Shown: positions 1 to 11,643 of the stretch, one piece after another
Position numbering within the stretch: the stretch's first letter is position 1
Layout of the letters: every line of letters starts with the position of its first letter
Source: Xestospongia bergquistia
Lineage: Eukaryota > Porifera > Demospongiae > Haplosclerida > Petrosiidae
Assembly: GCA_963965975.1 (NCBI GenBank)
Contig: OZ014411.1
Span: forward strand, 10,609,501-10,673,500
Direction of reading: 5' to 3'
DNA: 64,000 nt
Position numbers and translations under genes: made by a program
The notes under the pieces: model-generated
Database searches by the model: none
Told to the model about the DNA's origin: nothing
Seen by the model: only the letters and a program-made list of their open reading frames with translations

Positions 1-850
1 TCAAGTTTTGAAGGTATATATTCTCTACTGTCAATACTATATAGTCCATGTACTAGTGTATGGATAATAATGTTATTGTTCTTGATAATTTAATGAGAAC
101 ATGTATTTTACATAATATAGGTCATGAAAATAATATCCATTGTCTTGCTATTGCTATCAATACTATGCTAAAGCTGTTTTTGCATTGTATGGAGAACAAA
201 AACAAAAAGATAGAATGAAAGATTTCATTATTGTAAGTACATACCAGTTAACTATTAGTAACATAACATGATACATTGATAAAATAATAATAATGATTTA
301 GTTGTAGTAATTGTACTTACTTATTATTTAGCTCCTAATTATCTTAATCTCATATTGTGACAAGTGTCAAAGAAAAAAATAGATCATGAGAAAGATGTCT
401 CCAAAGCCAGAGAAACCACATATATTCTAGTGAATTAGTAAGTGTAGTAGATTAGTTTATGTTACTATGGTAACATTGTTCTTTGATTTAGTTTATAGCG
501 CAAAGTTTCTTTTTCTGACACGTTATTTGTTGGAGTCATTTTTCCATATTGTCTACTTAGAGATGGTTATAATTCAGTATACAAGAGACGTGTTGTAAGT
601 ATAATTATATGTTGTAGACATAATGTAATAATAAGTACTTTATCATTACAGTTAATATGACTATTATAGTTAAAACTGGGTTGAAGAGTTACAATCTAAC
701 TAGAGCATTGTAAAAGTACATTTTGTCCTTTCAAAGACAACCTTATAATTAATAATGCCATTATCAATTATGATACTTATTGAAGAAAATGTTGTCATTG
801 ATAATTATTTTACTACAAATTATGTCATATTATGGAATACATTGATGCTC
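1..850. repeat. Degenerate gene-remnant block, paralogous to 19889-20700
   Basis: This stretch aligns over its whole length with 19889-20700, including a shared short reading frame around 61-230 (MDNNVIVLDNLMR here, MGNNVIVLKNLMR in the other copy) and a second exon-like piece near 365-440. Frames are interrupted and I do not recognise the parent gene. Splice-like GTAAGT sites remain (about 234), so it is probably a decayed multi-exon gene duplicated within the window. No function is proposed. Confidence 0.5.
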
Positions 851-1856
851 AAGTGGAAGAAATGAAAATGTTAGTAGAATAGACAGAGAGTCAATGCTTT
901 TGTATACAGAAAAGGTTACTATTGTTCTTCTTAATTGAATTTTGGTCCAATAATTTAAAGTAGAATTTTGAGCTCAATCTAAACACCATGTATGAAATAT
1001 TGTTTTATTATTATTAATTGAAAGGCAAATTGTAGCTTTAATTATTGAAAAAGCTCTGGCATTTAAATGTGATAACTTAAAAAATACCCTATTATTTAAA
1101 TAATCCAATTTTAAATATAAACTAATTATTTATTTTTATGAAATTAAGCTACAGTTCATACAAAATTATCTTGAGAATCATCTGGACACAATACAATTGA
1201 TTCACACTATGTGTATCAAACAAGTCTTAGTCATTATTTTAATAAATTGCTCATTTTCTTTATAAACAAAGTTTGTAGTATATTGAACTTGATGTCAGTC
1301 TTTCGATATATGTTTTTATAAGGACATGATTATTATTTATATTAAGTATAATAATACATACATTATACACATACTGTATGTGTATAATATCTACTGACGT
1401 TACCACTGTTACTGATATTACCAACAAAACCTATCTTATAATAACTTATTAGATCTTTCTATCTAACTGATATCTTAACCTCATTTACTTTACCTCAGAA
1501 TAATTATAGTATAATGTAGTGTTTAAGTCTTCATTTATTGGTACATATGTAATATACATGTACTCATAGGATGTTAATGAAGAATTGATTTTAACATATT
1601 ACCTATATATATAGAGAGAGAATGTATAATAACAATCCCTGGAATTATAGGAAATTAGCTGTTATCAATCTCCACATTTAGTTTAGTACTCTTTGAGATA
1701 GAACTAAGTTTGATCATCTTATATTTAATGTTAATTGTGTTATACTCGACGATTTGAACAAGTAAATTTAAATTTGTGTTTTGAAAATATTGTATCATAA
1801 AGCGCAAATTACAGAATCAAATCAAATCAGTTTTCACTTGGTACATACCACACAGG
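851..1856. other. AT-rich non-coding stretch
   Basis: No gene is visible. It contains the source or sister copy (970-1313) of a 344-bp segment that also sits inside the microsatellite at 4425-4768, and a short (TA)n(GA)n tract near 1603-1621. The last part is the presumed 3' flank of the minus-strand collagen gene. Confidence 0.5.
970..1313. repeat. 344-bp duplicated segment, copy 1
   Basis: From GAGCTCAATCTAAACACC to the ATATATGT at its end, this segment is nearly identical to 4425-4768. Here it has unique DNA on both sides. The other copy is flanked on both sides by the TGTC microsatellite. No coding content is seen. Confidence 0.8.
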
Positions 1857-2636
1857 CTAGTTCTTTTTCCCTGTCATTTGGAGGACACATTCTTTATCAA
1901 CACATTCATAGACTGCATTGCGTTTATGGTGGTAAGACTCAGCCATGAGGTAACCTTGATATTCTGTGGTCCATGTTTTAGGACATGTAATCTTTGCTGG
2001 TACCATTACGGATGATACTCTAGTGAAGCATAACATCCAACACGGGACATTGTGATCATGAAGTGGAGCTAGAGGACCCTTGTGCACACCCTTAGTCTGA
2101 TATTCAGCACCATAGATGTAGGACTGATGTTCACTAGCACCAGGTGTGTAGGATAGAAACTCAGGTTTATCAGGCAGACAAATGTAGTTAGCTCCATCTC
2201 CATAGTGATCATAATTACTCCCAGCAGCCTTCCTTTTGTAGAGTAATTCTGTATCATTGGTTGTAGGACAGGTGGTATGTCCCCATCTAGTAAAGACCAC
2301 ACCTCCATTTCTTGGTTCTTGAAGTCCTTGTGGTCCAGGTTCTCCTTTGTTTCCTTTATTGCCATCTTTACCATTAGTATAGTCTCTTCCAGATGTACCA
2401 GGTGGTCCAGGAGGACCTTGTATGCCATCACGACCATCACGTCCTTGTAGTATTTGAATATAAGGTGAGTTGGTAGTGACATTTGGTGTAGGAGAGCTAC
2501 ATCTCTTATCTTGAATAGTTTATATAATAAATTAATTGAAATTGAATACTTCTAAAATAATATGATTACCTTGTACAGCAGCTGTAGTACATTGTTCTAA
2601 CAGGACAACCAACAATGATAGTATCTGTATCATCAT
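1857..2636 (-). CDS. Short-chain collagen C4-like secreted protein (2 exons)
   Basis: Two exons: 2570-2636 and 1857-2509, joined across a 60-bp intron (donor GTAATC, acceptor TTCAAG). They total exactly 720 nt, or 239 residues. Exon 1 is a signal peptide (MMIQILSLLVVLLEQ...). Residues about 45-90 hold 13 Gly-X-Y triplets with one interruption (YTN after GRD). The C-terminal ~145 residues form the globular domain typical of sponge and cnidarian short-chain collagens: GGVVFTRWGHTTCP at its start, GANYICLP, HDHNVPC, VPAKITCPKTW, YLMAE and the closing ECVD, with conserved cysteines. The expected role is an extracellular matrix protein with a short triple helix. The Gly-X-Y stretch is short even for this family. 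The family call is from recognition; the signal peptide, triplets and splice join are read directly. Confidence 0.85.
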
Positions 2637-3480
2637 CTTGAGAGTTAGTTTGATGTAGAAGGAGAGATTAGCTTGAAGAGTTTGAGAGTTTACTTTTCTT
2701 GAATTTTATAATGATAATGGAGGATTAGAAAAGACCCCCTGTCTCACAAATCAATTAGTTAATAGTACAGGTGTTAGGTTACAAGACATGAGTGGAACAA
2801 CTTGTTGATTTAACTGTTGTCTTTGTTATAAAATGTTTTGATAATAATATTCATTCTTGTTTTATAACTATGAAAATGCTTCAAGTACAAACTATAAAAT
2901 GTTTGTACAAATTATAATCAAAATTAAAGACATTTACATAATCTTTTTTACTTAGAATAATTTGATTATTTGATAAACATGTGAAATGTGTCACAGGTCT
3001 ATCATATTTTAATGAATTGTGATTAATGTATACATGCGATTGATATATTAATTTAATATATGATACATATGTGACATTATCAAAACTATATCATATATTA
3101 GACCTAACATATCAAACAGATATAACAGAAGTATAAGAATGCCAGAGGCTGGGTGTGATCAAAGTGGGTATGAATTCTCGTATGGGTTGAATATCTTGAG
3201 ACAAAGGACACACATGAACATGTACATCAAAGGTTAAAGTCAGGGAACACCACCTCTTTGATAGCAGAGGAAAAGATAAGACCATCTCTTGTGTCACTGC
3301 TGAATTAGTTATCAGTACAGTGGTTAGGTTACTTAAAAGAAGGAAAACCTGATCCAAAGGACATGTTGATTTAGAGTGTTGTCTTTATCATAAACAGTTT
3401 TGCTATTATTCAATCTGGTCTTATCTGGTTGGACGATGTGTCACACTAAATTTAATAACTTCGATGATTTATTCGATGAT
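2637..3480. other. Collagen 5' flank with a degenerate direct repeat
   Basis: No gene is seen. Positions 2733-2845 and 3279-3401 are related direct repeats sharing GTTAGGTTAC, TGTTGATTTA and TTGTCTTT blocks in the same order. Since the collagen gene reads leftwards from 2636, this is its upstream region, and the repeat may be a duplicated promoter segment (inference). Confidence 0.4.
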
Positions 3481-3489
3481 TCTTTCTGT

Positions 3490-3664
3490 AATGTCTGTCT
3501 GTCTGTCTGCCTGTCGTCTGCCTATCTGTCTGTCTGTAATGTCTGTCTGTCTGTCTGTCTACCTGTCTGTCTGTCTGAAATGTCTGTCTTTCTGTAATGT
3601 CTGTCTGTCTATCTGTCTGTCTGTCTATCTGTCTATCTATCTGTCTATCTGTCTGTAATATCTA

Positions 3665-3695
<31 letters not shown>

Positions 3696-4424
3696 GTCTA
3701 TCTATCCATCTGTCAGTCTATCTGTCTATCTATCTATCTGTCTATCTATCTGTCTGTCTGTAATTTCTGTCTGTATGTTTGTAATGTCTGTCTGTCTGCC
3801 TGTCTGTCTATAATGTCTGTTTGTCTGTCTGTCTGCCTGTCTGTCTGTAATGTCTGTTTGTCTGTCTGTCTACCTGTCTGTCTGTCTTCCTGTCTGTCTG
3901 TCTGTCTGTCTGTCTGTCTTCTTGTCTGTCTGTTTGTAATGTCTGTCTGTAATGTCTGTCTGTCAATCTGTCTATCTGTTTATCTATCTGTCTGTCTATC
4001 TGTCTATCTATCTGTCTGTCTGTCTGTCTGTCTATCTGTCTGTCTGTAATGTCTGTCTGTCTGTCTGTCTGCCTGCCTGTCTGTCTGTCTGTTTGTAATG
4101 TCTGTCTGTCATGTCTGTCTGTCTGTCTGTCTGCCAGTCTGTCTGTAATGTCTCTTTCTGTAATGTCTGTCAGTGTGTCTGTCTGTAACGTCTGTCTGTC
4201 TGTCTGTAATGTCTGTCTGTTTGTCTGTTTGCCTGTCTGTCTGCCTGTCTGTTCGTCTGTAATGTCTGTCTGTCTGTCTGTCTATTTGTCTATCTGTTTA
4301 TCTGTCTGTCTATCTGTCTATCTATCTGTCTGTCTGTCTGTCTGTCTATCTGTCTATCTATCTGTCTGTCTGTAATGTCTGTCTGTCTGTCTGTCTATCT
4401 GTCTGTCTATCTGTCTATCTATCT
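3490..4424. repeat. (TGTC)n / (TATC)n tetranucleotide microsatellite
   Basis: Nearly a kilobase of TGTC repeats interspersed with TATC units and a recurrent TGTAATGTC variant. Long Cys-Leu-Ser-Val reading frames across it are products of the repeat period, not genes. The array resumes at 4769 after a 344-bp non-repetitive interruption. Confidence 0.95.
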
Positions 4425-4768
4425 GAGTTCAATCTAAACACTATGTATGAAATATTGTTTTATTATTATTAATTGAAAGGCAAATTGTAGCTTTAATTAT
4501 TGAAAAAGCTCTGGCATTTAAATATGATAATTTAAAACATACCTTATTATTTAAATGATTCAATTGTAAATATAAACTAATTATTTATTTTTATGAAATT
4601 AAGCTACAGTTCATACAAAATTATCTTGAGAATCATCTGGACACAATACAATTGATTCACACTATGTGTATCAAACAAGTCTTAGTCATTATTTTAATAA
4701 ATTGCTCATTTTCTTTATAAACAAAGTTTGTAGTATATTGAACTTGATGTCAGTCTTTTGATATATGT
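4425..4768. repeat. 344-bp duplicated segment, copy 2, inside the microsatellite
   Basis: Nearly identical to 970-1313, but flanked on both sides by TGTC repeats. Its last bases (ATATATGT) run straight into the second microsatellite block. This suggests either insertion into the array or a mobile unit that carries a microsatellite at its end. Confidence 0.8.
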
Positions 4769-4978
4769 CTGTCTGTAATGTCTGTCTGTATGTCTGTAAT
4801 GTCTGTCTGTGTGTCTGTCTGTAATGTCTGTCTTTCTGTAATGTCTGTCTGTCTGTCTGTCTGCCTGTCTGTAATGTCTGTCTGTGTGTCTGTCTGTCTG
4901 TCTGTAATGTCTGTCTGTCTGTCTGTTAGTCTGTCTGTCTATCTGTCTATCTATGTATCTATCTACCTATCTATCTAA
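4769..4978. repeat. (TGTC)n microsatellite, second block
   Basis: Continuation of the TGTC/TGTAATGTC array after the 344-bp interruption, grading into TATC and TATCTACC units at its right end. Confidence 0.93.
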
Positions 4979-4989
4979 TCTATCTCCTG

Positions 4990-5540
4990 AGATTACTACA
5001 ATATTACTAGAACTTATTTTAGATAAAAATGAGATACATTGGATAATAAAACATGGCAAATTGACAACACCCAAATATCTATCTGTCTATCTAACATACC
5101 ATGACAGGCAATTGTCATGGTATGTTACATGTACATATCAACATTTATTACATAATTATATGTGTACAGAGGATGATAGTGTATCCAAAAAAGGAGTCCA
5201 TTTTCAACTTTGCTTTTACATCAAACTTCACTGATCATGTCAATTTTATTAAGTGCATTCTTCAGTGTGATGATAAAGGTCTTGTTAATACTTTAAGCTT
5301 GTATAGAGGTTGTCGAGCACTTTCATTAGCATTTTGTTAAGTTGTATATATATAATTGAGAGCAATGTATTGTTTGTCTAATATAGGTATCCTAATAACT
5401 TATGGAGTTCATGTTGATGCTGCAAATCAGTTAGACATTGCCTTTACCCTAAAAAGCCGACTCTTATTAATATTATTGGCCTTGATATTCCTCTTGTTTT
5501 GTCCCACCTTCTGCAATATTATTCTTCAATTTACATAATA
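4990..5540 (+). pseudogene. Decayed coding fragments, possibly ankyrin-like
   Basis: Pieces of reading frame in several phases look protein-derived: an ITTILLELILDKNEIHW piece near 4990, a KCILQCDDKGLVNTLSLY piece near 5255-5310, and a GILITYGVHVDAANQLD piece near 5390-5440. The last resembles the end of an ankyrin repeat. Stops separate them and no start or consistent splice chain was found. The ankyrin assignment is weak. Confidence 0.25.
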
Positions 5541-5738
5541 TTCCACGTAAAACTGCTACACATGTTCTAAAACGTATAGGATATATGTATTTTTGTTCTC
5601 TTTAAAATACTTATATGATCATGAGTTATGAGTATTTCTTTAAAGGTATAATAAACAATTCATCTTCTTTAACAATCTTAATTTAATTTAAAATTATGCA
5701 TGGATGTGTCTTAGGTAAGTTCTAGAATTAATGCTGTG

Positions 5739-7170
5739 CCATTTATGCATGACATTTAAATGCCATTAAAAGTGCTTTTTTATTAGATTGTGTGTTTTTC
5801 AAATATACAGAAAGATAAACATTATAATCCCTTTCTGTAGCATATATAAGCATATGTTGAAAGTTATAAACAATTAAATTATTTAGCAATTCTATATAAT
5901 TAATGTCTTTTTACTTGAATATATTTACAATGAAGACATTGGGAGAAAATGACTCAATTTGTAAATTCTTGGTACCAGTCAATATTGCTCATTATTTCTT
6001 GGATATTTCTTCAAAGGTATTGTGTCTTCATATAAATTCAATAAGATATTTTCTGGTAGCAAACTACTATCACTAGTAATCATAGTATTGAAACTAATAT
6101 TACTTATTGTCTGACTGTTTTCTCTTTTGCCCACATTCTCATCTAAAGACAGGTAGATATAACACTATCATTACTAGTAAATACCTGTCAGTTCTATCTT
6201 GGATGATTTGTAGTGTGACATTGTTGTCAAGACATTTATGAACATTGACATTTTTGCCTAGTAATGTTGTGCGTTATTTATATTATATTTCCAATTGATT
6301 CTCTACAATCTTTGGTAGAGGAAACCAAATTATTTATCTTTACTTGTCTTTAATTTGGATTGTAAACGCTTCAGTATAATAATTATCACTCCATAGATAT
6401 TTAATTATTGGAGGTTGATTTCCGTATTTGAACTAAAAGATCATGCTTCATGTAAATAGAGATATCTTGTTTCATGTAAACAATTATAGATTAAAGAGAA
6501 TAGACCTGCTAAGAACAAAGATTATACGTATTGAAGAAAAATCCTTCAAAAATGAATGAATTAAAACTTCTTCATATTAATTGTATGTTGTGTAGATATC
6601 CACCAGAAAGACAAAATCAACTACTCTGTATTAACTGGTAAAGTTAAATTTCTCAAGATGATGTTGATATATCTGATTTTTTACTAAGATCATTTATATA
6701 TCAATTTTCTGATCCTTTTTCTTAATAATAAAATAAACTAATATTTTTATAGGTTCCTATGGAGTTGAATAAACTTGCTAAAATATTTGAAGAAGTTTTA
6801 ACAACGTCTTGTTTTTGTTTTGTTTTGTTTTACTTTATTTTGTTTTGTTTGTTCTATGAATTGTAATAGGGTGGGTCATTTTATGAAGAAGGTCCACCCT
6901 TCTTTTGACCAAAATGGATGACTCGCTCGAAAGCTATAGGAAGGCTGTTATCAATGCCTTTAATTTCCAATATGCCAACCTCAGTTCAGCTCTACAAGGA
7001 TGTATGACTAAATTTACTGAGGAAGCATTTGCCGCCTCTATGATATCAGAATCTGTTATGAGAAGTGAGAACTTTGCTGACATGGCTAATGAATTTAAAA
7101 CTGGATTGAAGTTGAGGAAGACTGTGGATGAGATTCAGACACACTGTTGTTGTCTTATTGGAATTCTTGA
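5739..7170. repeat. 1.4-kb segmental duplicate, copy 1 (5' flank plus exon 1 of the Death/LRR gene)
   Basis: From ATGCTGTGCCATTTATGC onward this aligns nearly end to end with 21221-22677, covering about 1.2 kb of upstream DNA and most of the first coding exon. Identity stops abruptly after GGAATTCTTGA in both copies. Confidence 0.85.
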
Positions 7171-10100
7171 GGGCCTTGATAGACCAGCGGCAATTGTTGG
7201 TAGGAATCTGGGTGCAGAGCTGTCAATATTAGCTTCCCAGTATGGTATGTTACCATGACAACAGATATTTACACCCAAAATCTATTGATAGGATAAGTTA
7301 GATCATATTATAAGTACATGGAGACCATACTGCATGAGAATAGAGATATAAGAATTTGAATCTACAAAATATATTAAATTTCCTATGGAATGAAATTATG
7401 TAATGAGCCATGATTACTATGATGGACTGTGCTTGTTAATTCAGTTCTTATGTGGCCATAATTTCATTAACTAAAAGTACAGTCCATTATTGAATTATCC
7501 ATTGAGTGAAACATGTACAATAGAGAAACTAATATTAAGAAAGCCATCTTTATTTTTTTAGGCACACTAATTGAAGGCATGAGCAAGAGATGGATAGTAT
7601 TAATTTTTAACAGATTATATTTGTAACTGTCCAATAGTCACACAATATAGGTGTATCACAGTATCTGACTATATAGCAGGTTGTATGCTAGTACTTATCT
7701 CACAAGAAAAATTACTTAAGCAAATAATTCACTAATTTTTCTTATATAGTTACAAACAAGAGATAATAGAAAGTGTCCCTTGCTTTTCTAGAAACTTTTT
7801 GAATTAAGTCTTGTTTTTATACTATTGCATATGAATATCACAAGGAATTAAACAACTCTGTAGCCTTGTAAAACACCTTTGATCAGCCCTAGTATCAGTA
7901 TCAATCATTAGAAGCACCATTCTGTTCTCATGTATGTATATTTTGCACTTGGAATGGGTCACTGCTTTACCTTTTAGAATATTAACCTCACCCTTCATTC
8001 ATGCAATATATGCTAATTACAATAGCAACTCTAATTAACTATTAAAAAGTTAAGTGTCTCTAACATGCCTTTTGTGTCTTGTAATATCTCTAGATCTCTT
8101 AAGTCTACTTAATCAGTATGGTCTTTCAAATGAAGAATTAGAGCAAGAGTGTGATGATGGACTTTTCATTGATGTCTCACAACATATGAATGATGACTAT
8201 ATAGCAGCTGGTCGTTGTCTCAATTTATCAACTGAAAGAGTTCGTAGTATTTCTCAAATAGATAAAAATGATGTACAAAAGAAGAATGAGGTGTTGTGGA
8301 CTTGGAAAAGAAAGAATGGTAGTGCAGCTACTTACAAAGAACTAGTGAAAGCATTCTTGAAAATGGAAGATCGATTTGTAGCTGAATCCATAATGAGATA
8401 TGTTTCAAGGAAATTTAGATCCAGTCAAAGTCCAAGAATATGTAATCTTAATCCACAGAAGGCAAAAAAGAATTGGGAAGAATTAACATCAAGTGAAAAG
8501 GAAGCAGTGTGTAATAAGCTAATGGATGAAAATCATGATGTCCGTAAAGCTTACACAGTTTTTGTAGCCCAGTTGATAAAATCTTTTAAGGAACGCAAAG
8601 TGGATCCACTGGATATTCAGTCACTTGTAAACAGCCTTAGTCCTTTAGAACATCGACATGTGCAGGATCGTCCCATAATGTTCAACTTTAGTAAAGATGA
8701 CACCATTTCATCTGTATTTTCAGAGTTAACCAAACATTGCTCATGGTTCAACTATGAATCACTTCAAGTTCTTGTTGACATTTTAGGCAATGTTTCTGAA
8801 AAACAGTCCTTGCAGACATATGAAGATAAACATCTTGTCCCTTACTTGAATCACTCCATTTTTGAAATACCTTGCACCTCTTCCCAAGATCAATCTCAAC
8901 ACACCAAGCTTCTTCTTAAAGTGTCTGCAGATGTCTTCATTACTGGAAGTGATGTAAAAGCTATTCAATGTAATCTTGCCAAACTACTTGGTTTTGAAAC
9001 TAGTGCACTGTTATGTTTTGAGAATTACAATGAGGGCTGTATTGAACTCATATTTAGTCTTCCTACAGTTATATTTGATAAAAGTTCTCCTGAATCCAAC
9101 CTGTTTACTTATATTGAATGGGACAAGTCACGCCTAGCATACAAAGTTAATATTGATGTAGTAGCTGTGTTGTAAGTGTTATTTTTAATTTATTCTTGCT
9201 TATGACATATATTAGATCATATTCCAGAAAACCTGAAGTATCTTTACTCGTTAAGTTGTTGCAAGAAAAAGAGTGTGTTCTTAATGAACATTTGGAGAGA
9301 GAAAAAATAAAACAAAGTAAGTTTTTGCTCTGACTTATACTATATGCATTATCATTGCTAAAAAATCAATTGTCATTATGACTGTTATTAATGTAATTTA
9401 ATGTACATTCAAAAATGTTTGACTTAAAATTAAATTAAAAAGACAATTTGATTAGAAATGTCTACACAGGAAAATAAGAACTCATGCGTTTAATCGACAA
9501 CATTATTATTAGGAGTGAAAAGACAAGAAGGAGTATGAAACTCCTCTATGATGCTAAGTAGAACTCTGGCCTAAAAGCAATTTCTAATGTAGACTGTGAA
9601 AAGTATTACAATTTATAATGCTACTCCCAAGAGCTCCATCTACATGGTATTTTAATCAAATGTGGAATTTAACACATCTTCCCTCTACTTTTTTCTCGTT
9701 ATGAGTTCTTGTTATATTTATATCATTATTTGATCAAATCTAATGTTCATATTCTGTTTTCTTCTACAGAATTGCAGAATGACCAACAATCATTACAGGA
9801 GATAGTATTGTCTCTTAGTTTACAACTAAGAGAGAAAGAGGCAAGAAATGCTTTTTTAACAGAGAAAATAAAAGGTTTATAAGCCAAATGTTATGTTCTT
9901 TACTTTATCTTTTCTGATAGACCTGAGGTCTCAGATTTTAGAGATGATAAATGTTCTTAAAACTAGTCATCCACTGCTCAGTCATAAAATCGAGGAACCA
10001 CTCATGATTGATAGCAAGCAAGAAAGTAGGCACAAATGTCTTTGATAAAAGTTTATTATTTAGTCATTGAGATGAGATGATCATTGACTTGTTTTATGTT

Positions 10101-11522
10101 GTACTTCATACACAGAAGCTTATGAGATACTTGACAAGATGAAAACACTAGAGGACCTCACAGCTAATGTCCAAGAAAAAGAAGGTATAATATCTAACTA
10201 TTCAATGTATACAACTCTTATATTGTGTATTTTGTAGCTACTGGCAAAAAACAAGAAATTACAAAGTTACTGGAGTTGGTTAGTTCGCTAACTCTTCAAC
10301 TATCAGAGAAAGACAATGCCATAACAGAAAAAGAAACAGATGAGGAGGATAGCCAACAGGAATCATTAGATAATGAAGGCTTTCAAAGTGAGCTATCATT
10401 TTAACTTTGTAATATTTAAAGGATATGATTAAATTATATTATGATTATACGACACACTCTCACAACACATGGCCACATTTTCGTAAGCAGCAATTGCATG
10501 TGAATTTATTCCCTGAAGACACAACTGAGTCTATTTCGTGTTTTTCTTTAACAAGAAAATTGATAGCTAGCTTGTTTTTTTAAAAATATGCATGCATGCA
10601 TCCAGATTACATTCTTCAGTTATAAGTGTATAAACCTTTTGCTGTAGTTCAAGAAAAAACTTGTGGTATATTCCTGACTTTGTAACGAAAAGTACACTTA
10701 ATTAACCAGACCTATTTGTCCTTATTGTTGTAGATCTGAGTACAATATTAGTCTATAATCCAATACAGTAAATTATAGGTATCCCACTCGATAAACTTGA
10801 ATGTCTTCTTTGATGTTTATTGTAACATATTGTGGCATAGTAACCTCACTCTATAATAGGATCATCTTGGCCTTTTTAGTCACAGTTGAGCATGCTAGAG
10901 TGTTCATGTAGCTATCATTGTGTGTGCAAAGTATTATAAAGAAATTATGCTTTATTATATAGGAGAGACTGAAAGAGTTCAGTGGGCTAGTGATTATGTT
11001 ACACTTACTTCACCAACTGTGACAGAATGTAAAGATCTGATACATCAATTAAAGAGACGACAACACACAACATGGAGGATTGAACTCAAGTCTATTTCTT
11101 CTGATAGTTTATTAACATTATTAACAAATGTCAATGAATGTCCAGTGAGGAGCCTTGAGATATATTACACTCGTTTTGATATTGACTGTGTCAATGAACT
11201 AGCACAAGTAGTGACTTATAACAAAATAATGGAAGAACTATATCTTTATTCCTCACCTCTCTTACCAGATACTTATCGTATGTTAACAACTGCTCTTTCT
11301 AGTAATAATATACTCAAGTCATTACACTTGTGGTACGATAATAATATCACACATAATGATATACATCATATTACTTCAACCAATACAACATTAGAAGTAC
11401 TATGGCTCAACTACTGTCCTAATGTTGCTAAATTTCATAAACGACAAATAATAAATGCATTAGTTTACAACAAGAGTTTGAGTATTTTGTTCATTAATGG
11501 TAAATATCTCCGTGACTTATAG
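6914..11522 (+). CDS. Death-domain / coiled-coil / LRR protein, NLR-like without NACHT (8 exons)
   Basis: Exons: 6914-7244, 8094-9171, 9216-9316, 9770-9874, 9921-10025, 10116-10184, 10238-10387, 10963-11522. All junctions are GT-AG and phase-compatible, totalling 2499 nt (832 residues). Residues 1-110 are an all-helical N-terminal domain, perhaps a divergent death fold. About 133-215 is a Death domain (DDYIAAGRCLNL, LWTWKRKNGSAATYKELVKAF, VAESIMRYV). About 312-467 is a domain seen in other invertebrate Death/CARD proteins (SWFNYESLQVLVDILG, SIFEIP, CFENYNEGCIELIFSLP). 470-646 is coiled coil on small exons. 647-832 has four to five ribonuclease-inhibitor-type LRRs (MEELYLY, LKSLHLW, LEVLWLN). 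No NACHT or P-loop was found. Likely a cytosolic innate-immune sensor or adaptor (inference). The ATG at 6914 was chosen because upstream in-frame triplets lack another ATG. A possible GTAAAT donor at about 11500 could extend the LRR region. Confidence 0.75.
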
Positions 11523-11643
11523 TTATTTTTGTACTACTGTGATACATTTTTATTAAATTATTTTAATTTGAAATAAGTCAATTATTTGTTGAAAGTTAGT
11601 ATCCACTTGTTTATCTTCTAATAAAGATATCAATTATCAGTGA
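11508..11643. repeat. Duplicated 3' end of the Death/LRR gene, copy 1
   Basis: The segment from CGTGACTTATAG (last codons and stop) through the 3' untranslated region recurs at 13538-13673 with few changes. Confidence 0.8.
11620..11625 (+). terminator. Poly(A) signal AATAAA of the Death/LRR gene
   Basis: AATAAA lies about 100 bp past the stop codon. In the duplicate of this 3' flank at 13538-13673 the same place reads AATAAT. Confidence 0.5.

Noticed and set aside
3400-4978. Several long Cys-Leu-Ser-Val reading frames
   Set aside because: They follow directly from translating a TGTC tetranucleotide repeat, which stays open in some frames. No gene signals.
11498-11522. Splice donor GTAAAT just before the stop of the LRR exon
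   Set aside because: Phase would fit, but no further LRR exon was found in the next 2 kb. The in-frame stop and AATAAA downstream are the simpler end.
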